DNA of 64,000 bases from JAIRMO01 sp046533115 (GTDB taxonomy: Bacteria; Spirochaetota; Spirochaetia; Treponematales; Breznakiellaceae), in the NCBI RefSeq assembly GCF_046533115.1, contig NZ_JAJQRC010000001.1, forward strand, positions 124,001-188,000. Direction: 5' to 3'. The notes below the pieces were generated by a model. It saw only the letters and a list, made by a program, of their open reading frames with translations, made no database searches and had not been told where the DNA came from. Below, piece after piece: positions 1 through 8,213 of the stretch. Made by a program: the position numbers and the translations under genes. Every line of letters begins with the position of its first letter. Positions within the stretch are counted from its first letter, which is position 1.

Positions 1-47
1 AATTGCCGAGATAGGGTAAAACCGCTGGTTTTTTCCTATTTTTTGGA

Positions 48-72
48 GGCCTTTGCCTTGAGGGCAAAGGCC
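48..72. repeat. Perfect 10-bp inverted repeat upstream of oadB
   Basis: GGCCTTTGCC (48-57) and GGCAAAGGCC (63-72) form a perfect 10-bp stem with a 5-nt loop, 23 nt before the oadB start. No T-tract follows, so it is not a classical intrinsic terminator. It could be an RNA-stabilising or attenuating hairpin between oadB and an upstream decarboxylase gene outside the window. Confidence 0.6.
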
Positions 73-95
73 ATAAACTAAGACAGGACGGTATC

Positions 96-1496
96 ATGTC
101 AGATATGAAAAAGAATCCGGTGCTAATTACCAAAATATGTCTGCTTTTGGTGGTAGGCGCCTTTGTGTTTTCCTTTATGCCCCGGGTCCTTGCCCAATCC
201 TCCACTCCGGTGGATGATCTTCCCTCATTCAGAAATTTGGGTGGTAAAATCCCCAACAGCGCGGATCTTCCCCGGGTATCCCTGGGCAGTTTTATCCGGA
301 ATATCGCGGAAACCACCGGGATTTTCGCCTTTGTCACTGACAAGGTGGAAAAAGAGACCACCCTGGTGGACAACGCCACGGGAAAAAACAAAACCACCAC
401 GGTTTTCGGCTGGCAGGAATTTCTCATGGTGGCGGTGGGGTTCCTCATCATCTATTTGGGGGCGGTGAAGGGTTTTGAACCCCTGCTCCTCATTCCCATC
501 GGTTTTGGGACGGTCTTTGTGAACGTTCCCTTTGTCGCCATGGGTTCCCCCCCCCACGGTTTCCTCCATATTATCTATGAAAGCGGGGTGGGGAACGAAT
601 TTTTCCCCCTGATCATCTTTATGGGTATCGGGGCTATGACCGACTTCGGTCCCCTTATCGCTAATCCCAAAACCGCCATCCTGGGGGCGGCGGCCCAGTT
701 CGGTGTTTTCGGTACCCTTTTCGGCATTGCGCTAGCCAACTACCTGCCGGGGGTGGCCTTTAACCTCAAGGAAGCCTGCTCGGTAGCGATCATCGGCGGC
801 GCCGACGGTCCCACCACGATCTATATCGCCGCCAAACTAGCCCCCCATCTCCTGGCCACGGTGGCGGTGGCGGCTTATTCCTATATGGCCTTGGTGCCTA
901 TGATCCAGCCGCCCATCATGAAACTCCTCACTACCCAACATGAACGGCTTATCAGGATGAAACAGCTCCGGCCCGTTTCCCAGGTAGAAAAGATCGCCTT
1001 TCCCATCGTGGTATTTGTGCTTTCCATCCTGTTGATTCCTTCGGCGGCGGCCCTTATCGGCTGTCTCATGTTCGGGAACTTTATCCGGGAATGCGGGGTG
1101 GTGGAGCGGCTGTCCAAGACCCTCCAGAATGAACTTATCAACATCGTATCCATCTTCCTTTCCCTGGGGGTGGGCAGCCAGATGACCCCGGAAAAATTCC
1201 TCAATTCCTCGTCCCTGATCATTGTGGTTATGGGGCTTGTCGCTTTCGCCATCGCCACCGCCACGGGGATTCTGGTGGCCAAGTTCATGAATCTCTTTCT
1301 CAAGGAGAAGATCAATCCCCTCATCGGTTCCGCCGGGGTTTCGGCGGTACCCATGGCCGCCCGGGTTTCCAACAAGGTGGGCCTGGAATACGATCCGGGG
1401 AACTTCCTCCTCATGCACGCCATGGGTCCCAATGTGGCCGGCGTTATCGGAACCGCTATCGCCGCGGGGGTCATGATAGCGGTCTATGGAGGTTAA
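96..1496 (+). CDS. oadB: Sodium-translocating decarboxylase beta subunit
   Basis: Integral membrane subunit that couples decarboxylation of a carboxybiotin intermediate (oxaloacetate, glutaconyl-CoA or methylmalonyl-CoA type) to Na+ export. The 466-aa protein is strongly hydrophobic with many membrane segments. It carries the family signature GGADGPT at residues 234-240, containing the conserved Asp (D237), followed by the typical AAYSYMALVPMIQPP stretch. The first ~100 residues are an extension with a signal-like hydrophobic segment (about 12-33) and a polar stretch before the core, longer than in GcdB-type proteins. The ATG has an AGGACG ribosome site at 83-89. The alpha and gamma subunits are presumably upstream, outside the window. 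The exact substrate cannot be told from this subunit. Confidence 0.93.
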   Translation: MSDMKKNPVLITKICLLLVVGAFVFSFMPRVLAQSSTPVDDLPSFRNLGGKIPNSADLPRVSLGSFIRNIAETTGIFAFVTDKVEKETTLVDNATGKNKTTTVFGWQEFLMVAVGFLIIYLGAVKGFEPLLLIPIGFGTVFVNVPFVAMGSPPHGFLHIIYESGVGNEFFPLIIFMGIGAMTDFGPLIANPKTAILGAAAQFGVFGTLFGIALANYLPGVAFNLKEACSVAIIGGADGPTTIYIAAKLAPHLLATVAVAAYSYMALVPMIQPPIMKLLTTQHERLIRMKQLRPVSQVEKIAFPIVVFVLSILLIPSAAALIGCLMFGNFIRECGVVERLSKTLQNELINIVSIFLSLGVGSQMTPEKFLNSSSLIIVVMGLVAFAIATATGILVAKFMNLFLKEKINPLIGSAGVSAVPMAARVSNKVGLEYDPGNFLLMHAMGPNVAGVIGTAIAAGVMIAVYGG

Positions 1497-1514
1497 TACA
1501 TACGAGGAGCCGTG

Positions 1515-1553
1515 ATGAATGAACCTCTCCGCCGCGGAGCGGCGGGGGAGTAG
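1515..1553 (+). CDS. Possible 12-codon mini-ORF between oadB and the sugar kinase
   Basis: An ATG at 1515 with a good ribosome site (GAGGAG, 1504-1509) opens a 12-codon frame reading MNEPLRRGAAGE. Most of it is encoded by a GC-rich imperfect hairpin (about 1525-1550, arms CTCTCCGCCG and CGGCGGGGGAG). It could be a translated leader that couples or uncouples the two neighbours, or a chance frame over a hairpin. Confidence 0.25.
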   Translation: MNEPLRRGAAGE

Positions 1554-1577
1554 ACCTCACTTGACAGGGGATTCGGT

Positions 1578-2747
1578 ATGATAATTCACGGAACCGGTTG
1601 TTGTTTACTGGATGCTCTTTACAGGGCGGATTTTTCCGGCCCCGCTTTTCAAGCCGCCCTTTCCCGGCGGGAAGGGGATGGGGGATTGACTCCGGGGCGG
1701 CTGGTATTTGCCGAAAATTTTGAGCGCTTCATGGGAAAGCCCTACGAGGAAGCCCTGGGTGCCCTTATCGAGGGAAAGGGTTCCGATTCCCAAAACCTGG
1801 GGGGGCCTTCGGTGGTATCCCTGGCCCATGTTGCCCAGGTGCGATCCGGGGGTGAGGTTTGTTTTTTTGGCGTCCGGGGAAATGACGAAACCGGTCTGTT
1901 GGTAGAAAAAGCCCTGGCCCGGCTCCCCTTTAAAAAATGCCGTCTGAGTATCCGGGAAGGGGCAACTCCCCGGACAGACGTACTCTCGGACCCCCACTAC
2001 GATAACGGCCATGGGGAGCGGACCTTCATCAACCTTTTGGGGGCGGCATCCCGGTTTGACCCCCCGGATCTGGGGGTTTCTTTTTTTGAAGCGGATATCG
2101 TCGCCTTTGGGGGAACCGCCCTGGTTCCTGCCCTCCATGACGGCTTGACGGAACTGCTCAAGCAGGCCAAGGGGGCGGTGACCGTGGTGAACCTGGTTTA
2201 CGATTATAGGAGTGAATATGCCGCTCCGGGAAAAAAATGGAAGCTGGGGATTCGGGACGATGCCTATCCCTATATTGACCTGCTTATCGCCGACCGGGAT
2301 GAGGTCTTAAAAACTTCGGGGCAAGGTTCCCCGGAAGAAGCCGCGGCATGGCTCCTTTCCCGGGGAGTGGGAGCGGTGGTTATTACCGAAGGGGCCCGGC
2401 CCATACGCCTTACCGCGGGAAAGGGACTTTTCGCCCCCCGGGAATTAACCGCCATGCCGGTCTGCGAACTGATAAACCAGGAACTGGCCCTGCATCGGGA
2501 GTTTCCGGGGGACACCACCGGCTGCGGGGATAATTTTGCCGGGGGGATCATCGCCGGCATAGCCGAACAATTGGGTTCCCTTCCCCGGGGCAGCCTCGAT
2601 CTTCGGGAAGCCTGTATCCCCGCGGTCGCCGCCGGGGGGTTTGCCTGTTTTACCGTGGGAGGTACCTATTATGAGTCCCATCCCGGAGAGAAACAAAAAA
2701 GGCTCGAATCCTACATCAAGGCCTATAGGAAGCAGCTTGGGGGATAA
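1578..2747 (+). CDS. PfkB-family carbohydrate kinase
   Basis: Cytoplasmic ATP-dependent kinase of the ribokinase/PfkB fold, 389 aa. The C-terminal PfkB signature GDTTGCGDN lies at residues 311-319, where D318 is the expected catalytic base and the GCGD loop is the anion hole (Cys replaces the more common Ala). An N-terminal glycine-rich segment (LGGPSVVSLAHVA) fits the substrate side. The family includes fructose, ribose, 2-keto-3-deoxygluconate, adenosine and sulfofructose kinases, and the substrate is not assignable here. It follows oadB by 81 bp and is probably co-directional with it. It is about 60-80 residues longer than a typical PfkB kinase because of extra N-terminal and C-terminal sequence. 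Confidence 0.85.
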   Translation: MIIHGTGCCLLDALYRADFSGPAFQAALSRREGDGGLTPGRLVFAENFERFMGKPYEEALGALIEGKGSDSQNLGGPSVVSLAHVAQVRSGGEVCFFGVRGNDETGLLVEKALARLPFKKCRLSIREGATPRTDVLSDPHYDNGHGERTFINLLGAASRFDPPDLGVSFFEADIVAFGGTALVPALHDGLTELLKQAKGAVTVVNLVYDYRSEYAAPGKKWKLGIRDDAYPYIDLLIADRDEVLKTSGQGSPEEAAAWLLSRGVGAVVITEGARPIRLTAGKGLFAPRELTAMPVCELINQELALHREFPGDTTGCGDNFAGGIIAGIAEQLGSLPRGSLDLREACIPAVAAGGFACFTVGGTYYESHPGEKQKRLESYIKAYRKQLGG

Positions 2748-2884
2748 TATAAGCTCTTTGGACCACCGGACGCTTTAAAATTTGACCTCGTGGCGGTGAA
2801 TTTTGCGGTTTTTTCTTTTCCCCTTTCCATACTGGAAAAAAATATCCCCTTATGGCATAGTAATAACACAAGAGAGGTTTAACG

Positions 2885-5800
2885 GTGTATAAGAGTGTGG
2901 ACCCCAAGGTGAATTTCCCCAAATTGGAAGAAGAAATTCTTTCTTTCTGGGAAAAAAATGACATCTTCAAAAAATCCATAGCCCGGCGGGAGGGCGCTGA
3001 GGAGTATGTATTTTACGACGGCCCCCCCTTTGCCACGGGAATGCCCCATTTCGGTCATTTTGTGCCCGGTACCATCAAGGATATCATCCCCCGTTACCAG
3101 ACCATGAAGGGTAAAAAAGTCGAGCGCCGTTTCGGTTGGGACTGCCACGGCCTGCCCGTGGAAAACCTCATCGAAAAGGAACTGGGCCTCAACTCCAAAA
3201 CCGATATTGAAACCTACGGCATCGCCCGTTTCAACGAAGCCTGCCGGGCCGCGGTGATGCGTTATGTCAAGGAATGGCGGCAGGTCGTCACCCGTATGGG
3301 CCGCTGGGTGGATTTCGACCACGACTACAAAACCATGGACAGCGCCTACATGGAAACCATCTGGTGGGTCATGAAGTCCCTCTGGGAAAAGGGCCTCCTC
3401 TACGAAGGCCACTATATCCTGCCCTACTGCCCCCGCTGCGCCACGGTGCTCTCCAATCATGAACTCAACCTGGGCGGCTACAAAGATGTCTACGATCCGG
3501 CGATCACCGTACGCTTCAAGGTTAAAGAGGGGGGAAGTCTCCCCCCTCACTCCGGAGCCTCCGGCTCCTCCGTTTCCCCCCTCAGCGGGGGCACGGGCAG
3601 CCCGCTTTCCGCCCCCGCAACGCCCCCGTCCTCCCCGGGGTTAAGTCAGGATAAGCTGCTGCCCCCCAATACCTACCTGTTGGCCTGGACCACCACCCCC
3701 TGGACACTGCCTTCGAACCTGGCCCTTGCCCTGGGGCCGGATATCGACTATGTGCTGGTCCGGGACGGGGAGGAACACTATATCCTGGCGGAGGCCCGGC
3801 TGCCCGCCTACTACAAAAACCCGCCCCGGATGCCGGATGACGCGGCCCTGAAGGCGGGGGCTATGCCCACCGAAGGGGACTGCAAGATCCTCTGGCGGAT
3901 GAAGGGGGCGGATCTGGAGGGCCTGGAATACGAGCCCCTGTTCCCCTACTTTGCCTGGGCCGCGGAACAGAATGCCTTCCGTACCTACCTGGGGGACTTT
4001 GTCTCCACCGAAGACGGTACCGGCATCGTCCATACCGCGCCGGGCTTTGGGGAAGACGACGCCCGGATACTGCGGGGTACCGGGGTACCTACGGTCTGCC
4101 CGGTGGACGCGGAGTGCCGCTTTACCGCGGAGGTAAGCGACTACCAGGGTCTCTTTGTCAAAGACGCGGACAAGGCCATCATAGAACGGCTCAAGGCCGA
4201 AGGCAAACTTGTCAAGCGGGAGCAGGTACTCCATGCCTATCCCCATTGCTGGCGATGCGGCAGCCCCCTCATCTACCGGGCCGTGGGTTCCTGGTTTGTC
4301 AACGTGGAGAAGATCAAACAGGATATGCTCAACGCCAACAGCCGGATCCACTGGGTGCCGGAGCATATCAAAGAGGGCCGCTTCGGCAAGTGGCTGGAAG
4401 GGGCCCGGGACTGGGCCATCAGCCGGAACCGGTACTGGGGGAATCCCCTACCCATCTGGAAATGCCCGGACTGCGGCAAGACCATCTGCGTGGGGAGCCG
4501 GGCGGAGCTCAAGGAACTGTCCGGCGTGTACCCGGAGGACCTGCACAAACACTTTGTGGACGAGATCTCCATTCCCTGCGCCAAGGTATCCCCGGAACGG
4601 GGCGGCGGGGCCGCGGACTGCCAGGGGACTATGGTCCGGATCCCGGAGGTACTGGACTGCTGGTTTGAATCCGGCGCCATGCCCTATGCCCAGAACCACT
4701 ACCCCTTCGAAAACAAGGAATTTTTCGAAGGCCATTTCCCCGCGGATTTTATCAATGAAGGGCTCGATCAGACCCGCGGCTGGTTTTATACCCTTACGAT
4801 CCTGGCGGCGGCGCTGTTCAAAAAGCCCGCCTTCAAGAACTGCATTGTCAGCGGCATCGTCCTGGCCAATGATGGCAAGAAGATGAGCAAGAGCCTGCGG
4901 AACTTCACCGATCCCATGGAGGTGGTCAATACCTTTGGGGCGGACGCCCTGCGGCTTTTTTTGATCCATTCGGCCCTGGTAAAGTCCGATGACCTCCGGT
5001 ATTCCGACGAGGGGGTTCGGGAGGTGATGAAGAGTATCCTCATTCCCCTGTGGAATGCCTATAGTTTCTTTGTGACCTATGCCAATATTGATGGGATAAG
5101 CCCCTCGGGGGCGCCCCGGAATCCCTCGAATCCCCTGGATAAATGGATCCTTTCCATGGCGGAAACCCTGGTGGAAAAGGTGGGGGGCGCCCTGGACGCC
5201 TACGATCTTTCCCGGGCGGTGGATCCGATGGTGGAATTTATCGACCTCCTCAATAACTGGTACATCCGGCGATCCCGTCGGCGGTTTTGGCGTACTTCCG
5301 TCAGGGGAAATTTCGAGAACGATACCGATAAGACCGAGGCCTATGGAACCCTCTACGAAGTGCTAAAAATCCTGATAACCGTGGCCTGTCCCTTTATGCC
5401 CTTTACTGCCGATGCCATCTGGCAGAACCTCTGCGGGGAAGGGGATCCCGAATCGGTTCATCTGACCGATTTTCCCCTCCCCCGGGAGGAACGGCGGGAC
5501 CGGGAATTGGAGTACAAGATGGGGGTGGTCCAGCATGCGGTTTCCATGGGCCGGGCCCTGCGGTCCCAGTATAACCTCAAGGTTCGGCAGCCCCTCAAGG
5601 CGGTGGAACTGGTGACCCGGAATGCCGATGAAAAGCGGGTATTTCTGGAGATGGAGGATATTATTCGGGAAGAGCTCAATGTAAAAAACGTGATCTTCCG
5701 GGACAATGAAGAGGACCTGGTAGAATACGAGGCCAAGGCAAACTTTCGTATCCTGGGGAAGGAACTGGGTAAGGATATGAAGGCCGCCGCGGATCGGATT

Positions 5801-6238
5801 GCCGCTTTAAGCCAGCTTGAGATTCAGGGACTCCTGGAAGGGGTCACCCTTTCTATTGAAGTCTCGGGGAAATCCATGGAAATTACCGCGGAAAAGGTGA
5901 ATATCCGGCGGATTGAAAAAGAAAATTTACGGGTTCTCAACGAGGGGACCCTTACCGTTGCCCTTCACACGGAGGTGACCGAGGAGCTGATCCAGGAAGG
6001 GGATGTACGGGACCTTATCCGGGGGGTGCAAAATTTGCGAAAGGATAAGGGACTGGCGGTGACCGATCGGATTCGGCTGCACCTTTACGGTTCGGAGCGG
6101 TTGAAGGCGGCTTGGGAGTCCTTTTCGGACTATGTGGCCGCGGAAACCCTGGCCCTTTCGGTGGTATGGGAGAAAACCCAAGGACGGGAGTTGGACGCCG
6201 GGGACGAAACTTGGATCGTCGATATTGATAAGGCATAA
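2885..6238 (+). CDS. ileS: Isoleucyl-tRNA synthetase
   Basis: Class Ia aminoacyl-tRNA synthetase charging tRNA-Ile; 1117 aa, the size of the longer eukaryote-like/spirochaetal IleS group. The HIGH motif is HFGH (residues 55-58) in a PPFATGMPHFGH context, and KMSKS lies at 666-670. The CP1 editing domain contains the WTTTPWTLPSN motif. The C-terminal half has the anticodon-binding helical region and an extra C-terminal domain. The start is GTG with an upstream AGAGAGG ribosome site. The oddity is a roughly 40-residue Gly/Ser/Pro-rich insertion at about residues 215-256, directly before the WTTTPW segment (see the separate repeat entry). Confidence 0.96.
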   Translation: MYKSVDPKVNFPKLEEEILSFWEKNDIFKKSIARREGAEEYVFYDGPPFATGMPHFGHFVPGTIKDIIPRYQTMKGKKVERRFGWDCHGLPVENLIEKELGLNSKTDIETYGIARFNEACRAAVMRYVKEWRQVVTRMGRWVDFDHDYKTMDSAYMETIWWVMKSLWEKGLLYEGHYILPYCPRCATVLSNHELNLGGYKDVYDPAITVRFKVKEGGSLPPHSGASGSSVSPLSGGTGSPLSAPATPPSSPGLSQDKLLPPNTYLLAWTTTPWTLPSNLALALGPDIDYVLVRDGEEHYILAEARLPAYYKNPPRMPDDAALKAGAMPTEGDCKILWRMKGADLEGLEYEPLFPYFAWAAEQNAFRTYLGDFVSTEDGTGIVHTAPGFGEDDARILRGTGVPTVCPVDAECRFTAEVSDYQGLFVKDADKAIIERLKAEGKLVKREQVLHAYPHCWRCGSPLIYRAVGSWFVNVEKIKQDMLNANSRIHWVPEHIKEGRFGKWLEGARDWAISRNRYWGNPLPIWKCPDCGKTICVGSRAELKELSGVYPEDLHKHFVDEISIPCAKVSPERGGGAADCQGTMVRIPEVLDCWFESGAMPYAQNHYPFENKEFFEGHFPADFINEGLDQTRGWFYTLTILAAALFKKPAFKNCIVSGIVLANDGKKMSKSLRNFTDPMEVVNTFGADALRLFLIHSALVKSDDLRYSDEGVREVMKSILIPLWNAYSFFVTYANIDGISPSGAPRNPSNPLDKWILSMAETLVEKVGGALDAYDLSRAVDPMVEFIDLLNNWYIRRSRRRFWRTSVRGNFENDTDKTEAYGTLYEVLKILITVACPFMPFTADAIWQNLCGEGDPESVHLTDFPLPREERRDRELEYKMGVVQHAVSMGRALRSQYNLKVRQPLKAVELVTRNADEKRVFLEMEDIIREELNVKNVIFRDNEEDLVEYEAKANFRILGKELGKDMKAAADRIAALSQLEIQGLLEGVTLSIEVSGKSMEITAEKVNIRRIEKENLRVLNEGTLTVALHTEVTEELIQEGDVRDLIRGVQNLRKDKGLAVTDRIRLHLYGSERLKAAWESFSDYVAAETLALSVVWEKTQGRELDAGDETWIVDIDKA
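3527..3655 (+). repeat. In-frame palindrome-rich insertion inside ileS
   Basis: A GC-rich run of consecutive inverted repeats inside the coding frame. Arms seen: GAGGGGGG (3527-3534)/CCCCCCTC (3541-3548); GGAGCC (3554-3559)/GGCTCC (3563-3568); CCCCC/GGGGG around 3577-3591; CGGGC (3594-3598)/GCCCG (3600-3604); and CCCCGGGG near 3640. It encodes a low-complexity Ser/Gly/Pro segment between two conserved parts of the editing domain. This looks like a protein-coding palindromic element (comparable in logic to Rickettsia palindromic elements) rather than an ancestral domain. Confidence 0.7.
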
Positions 6239-6241
6239 CCG

Positions 6242-7141
6242 ATGAAAATTAAAGGGTCCGGCGTCTTGATCTTGGGGGTCATCTTTTTTGTGTCCTGCGC
6301 CACCAATCCCAAAACAACGCCCGCCAATGAAAGCGAGGATTTTGCCGCTCTGGCCCCCGGAGCCGTGGCTTATTTCGCCATTGATGTTCCCCGTTCCCGG
6401 CCCCTGCTGGAGTTCATCTCTCTGGGGGGATTCAGCGGGAAAGACGCTGCCGAGTTCCTGGATAAAACCGATTCCGCGGTGGTTGCCGCTTATCCGCCGG
6501 AATCAGGCCGGTCTTTCCTGGTGGCGGCCCGGGGTAAATACCCCAGCTGGCGGCTGGGTCTTTCCTTTGCCTTTAGTTCCGCCTGGAAGAAGATCCCTTC
6601 GACTGCGGGGATTTCCTACTGGCGTTCCGACCGGAACGGTCTTTCGGTTTTTTTGAATTCCCGCCGGGCCCTGGTCTCCGACGGGGACCCCCTGGTCCCC
6701 CCTCCGGGAGTAGCGGCCCCCGCGGTTTTTGGCACCCTCCGACGGGACGCCTTCCTGTCCGGCTGGACCGATGATGGAGGCGCCTCAATTAACCGGTTCC
6801 TGACGCTGCTGGAAATTCCCCTACAGATCCCTGCGGATCGGATCCTCTTTGGTATTTTTGATGCCCCGGAGGGAAAAAACGGGAAGGAATATGAGGCATT
6901 TTTGCGGATTGAAACGCCTTCGGTAAGCCATGCCAAGGGCTTGTTGGCTGTTTTTTCGCTGACCAGGATTTTTATGGTCGGTTTGGCCCCCATAGACGAG
7001 GAAGATCCCCTGATATTGGCCGCCGCTCTTTTTGCCCATATTCCCACCCAGGAAGATGCGGCTTTGATAATACGGACCGGCCCCCTGACACCCCAAGGGA
7101 TAGCTTTACTTTTTAATATGTTGTCGTTATATTCAAATTAG
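6242..7141 (+). CDS. Predicted lipoprotein of unknown function
   Basis: I do not recognise this 299-aa protein. It begins with a lipoprotein signal peptide: a basic start (MKIKG), a hydrophobic core and a lipobox FVSC with Cys at about residue 19. The mature part is expected to be anchored in the inner or outer membrane facing the periplasm. It starts 3 nt after the ileS stop, so it is probably co-transcribed. No repeats or catalytic motifs are evident. The composition (alternating hydrophobic and Gly/Ala/Pro-rich stretches) is that of a globular exported protein. Confidence 0.8.
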   Translation: MKIKGSGVLILGVIFFVSCATNPKTTPANESEDFAALAPGAVAYFAIDVPRSRPLLEFISLGGFSGKDAAEFLDKTDSAVVAAYPPESGRSFLVAARGKYPSWRLGLSFAFSSAWKKIPSTAGISYWRSDRNGLSVFLNSRRALVSDGDPLVPPPGVAAPAVFGTLRRDAFLSGWTDDGGASINRFLTLLEIPLQIPADRILFGIFDAPEGKNGKEYEAFLRIETPSVSHAKGLLAVFSLTRIFMVGLAPIDEEDPLILAAALFAHIPTQEDAALIIRTGPLTPQGIALLFNMLSLYSN

Positions 7142-7144
7142 AAA

Positions 7145-7170
7145 ATTCTTGAAAACTGCGGTTTTCGAAT
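7145..7170. terminator. Hairpin after the lipoprotein gene
   Basis: GAAAAC (7151-7156) and GTTTTC (7161-7166) form a 6-bp stem with loop TGCG, extended by ATTC (7145-7148)/GAAT (7167-7170) across a TT bulge. It begins 4 nt after the stop codon. There is no downstream T-tract, so termination is uncertain; it may simply protect the 3' end. Confidence 0.4.
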
Positions 7171-7193
7171 AACGCTCGTATAAATTTAAGGTA

Positions 7194-7241
7194 CCGTTTC
7201 AAAAAATACAACCCCGCCGGGGGAAGCGGATTTTGAAACGG
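7194..7241. repeat. Perfect 11-bp palindrome, GTTTCAAAA family
   Basis: CCGTTTCAAAA (7194-7204) and TTTTGAAACGG (7231-7241) are perfect inverted copies separated by 26 nt. Related arms occur in other spacers of this window (14665-14700, 28142-28159, 58843-58882, 63670-63692, 63893-63918). Confidence 0.65.
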
Positions 7242-7263
7242 CCCCATACACAAAGGATTTACC

Positions 7264-7596
7264 ATGCCGACCTACGAATATGAATGTAAAAGCTGCGGGT
7301 ATCTTTTTGAGGTTTTTCAAACCATGAGTGAAGCTCCCCTCACCAGCTGCCCCCAATGCGGCAAGGAAGTGCGCCGCCTTATTAACGGCGGTTCAGGTAT
7401 TATTTTTAAAGGTTCCGGTTTTTATGTGACCGATAAGCAGCAGGGGAGTAAACCCGTTGCTGCCCCCGCTAAACCTGCCGAAGGGAAAAGTTCCGATAAA
7501 CCGCAGGCGGTTCCCGCGGTCCCGAAAACTGAAAGCGGCGGGGTGGAGCCGGTGAAAACAAGCCGTGACGGTCAGGAAAAAAAAGCCGCCGGGTAA
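7264..7596 (+). CDS. FmdB-family zinc-ribbon protein
   Basis: Small cytoplasmic protein (110 aa) with the FmdB/CxxC_CxxC_SSSS domain. It starts MPTYEYECKSCG, has zinc-binding pairs C8/C11 and C29/C32, and then the family sequence GSGIIFKGSGFYVTD. The remaining ~50 residues are a low-complexity Lys/Pro/Ala/Ser tail, common in this family. The family is widespread and named after a putative regulator of formamidase; its molecular role is not established. It is preceded by the palindrome at 7194-7241. Confidence 0.9.
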   Translation: MPTYEYECKSCGYLFEVFQTMSEAPLTSCPQCGKEVRRLINGGSGIIFKGSGFYVTDKQQGSKPVAAPAKPAEGKSSDKPQAVPAVPKTESGGVEPVKTSRDGQEKKAAG

Positions 7597-7671
7597 AAAG
7601 GGCTAAGCGATGGGAACCGGGGGAAGAAAAGGCATCATTGTTACAAGAAAAATCCCCCGTATTACCGAGAT

Positions 7672-7977
7672 ATGAAACATCCCCGTTTTTTTTGCGAACA
7701 TTGCGGCGCTGAAGTAGGCCGGGATACAAAACATTGTCCCCGGTGTGGACGGTATTTTGCCTCAGTCCGATGTCCTGCCTGCGGTTTTGTGGGAGATGAG
7801 GGGCTTTTTAAGGGAGGCTGTCCGATCTGCGGGTATTCCGCTGTGCCGGGGCAGGGGAGGGGGGATATGAAAGCTCCCCCCCGGGAGGAGCTGGGAAGTT
7901 TACCCCTCTGGATGTACATCCTGGCCGGATCGATCCTGCTCGCGGTTTTTGGGTTCCTGTTTTTTACCCTGGTTTAA
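7672..7977 (+). CDS. Double zinc-ribbon protein with one C-terminal membrane segment
   Basis: A 101-aa protein with two CxxC...CxxC zinc ribbons: C8/C11 with C22/C25, then C34/C37 with C50/C53. A hydrophobic helix follows at about residues 79-99, so it is probably tail-anchored with the ribbons in the cytoplasm. No catalytic motif is seen. It lies 75 bp after the FmdB-like gene and is co-directional, so the two Zn-ribbon genes may form a unit. Function unknown; zinc-ribbon domains of this kind often mediate protein or nucleic-acid contacts. Confidence 0.8.
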   Translation: MKHPRFFCEHCGAEVGRDTKHCPRCGRYFASVRCPACGFVGDEGLFKGGCPICGYSAVPGQGRGDMKAPPREELGSLPLWMYILAGSILLAVFGFLFFTLV

Positions 7978-8056
7978 AAAAACCCGGCCCTGTTTTCGGA
8001 GTTTAGCCTCTTTTGGAGTGTATATATCAAGGACTTCCTCCGTACAGGAGACAAGC

Positions 8057-8076
8057 TCCCCCTTTTGTTTGGGGGA
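8057..8076. terminator. Hairpin TCCCCC/GGGGGA before the deoR-type gene
   Basis: TCCCCC (8057-8062) and GGGGGA (8071-8076) form a 6-bp GC-rich stem with an 8-nt T-rich loop. It lies 80 nt after the zinc-ribbon stop and 75 nt before the next -10 box. No clear T-tract follows. It is possibly the end of the upstream transcript. Confidence 0.35.
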
Positions 8077-8127
8077 ATACGCCATCCCCGGGTTTCCGGT
8101 GAATTTTTATGGGTAGCAGGGGAAGGC

Positions 8128-8156
8128 TGTTTTTATCCCGGTGAAAGGATTATACT
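8128..8156 (+). promoter_or_regulatory. Probable -10 box for the DeoR-family gene
   Basis: TATACT at 8151-8156 is a good -10 element 57 nt before the ATG. The segment 17 bp upstream (TGTTTT, 8128-8133) is a poor -35 match, so the promoter may need an activator or use another -35. Confidence 0.4.
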
Positions 8157-8213
8157 ATATAAAAAGCTTTCCCCTATCGTATGAAAGTTTGAAGAGAATT
8201 ACTGAGGATTATT

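Noticed and set aside
1561..1589. TTGACA at 1561 as a promoter for the sugar kinase gene
   Set aside because: A -10 at 17 bp spacing would lie inside the coding region and does not match; probably coincidental.
2782..2810. TTGACC-like -35 before ileS
   Set aside because: The hexamer 17 bp downstream is GC-containing and not -10-like; no convincing promoter was found in that spacer.
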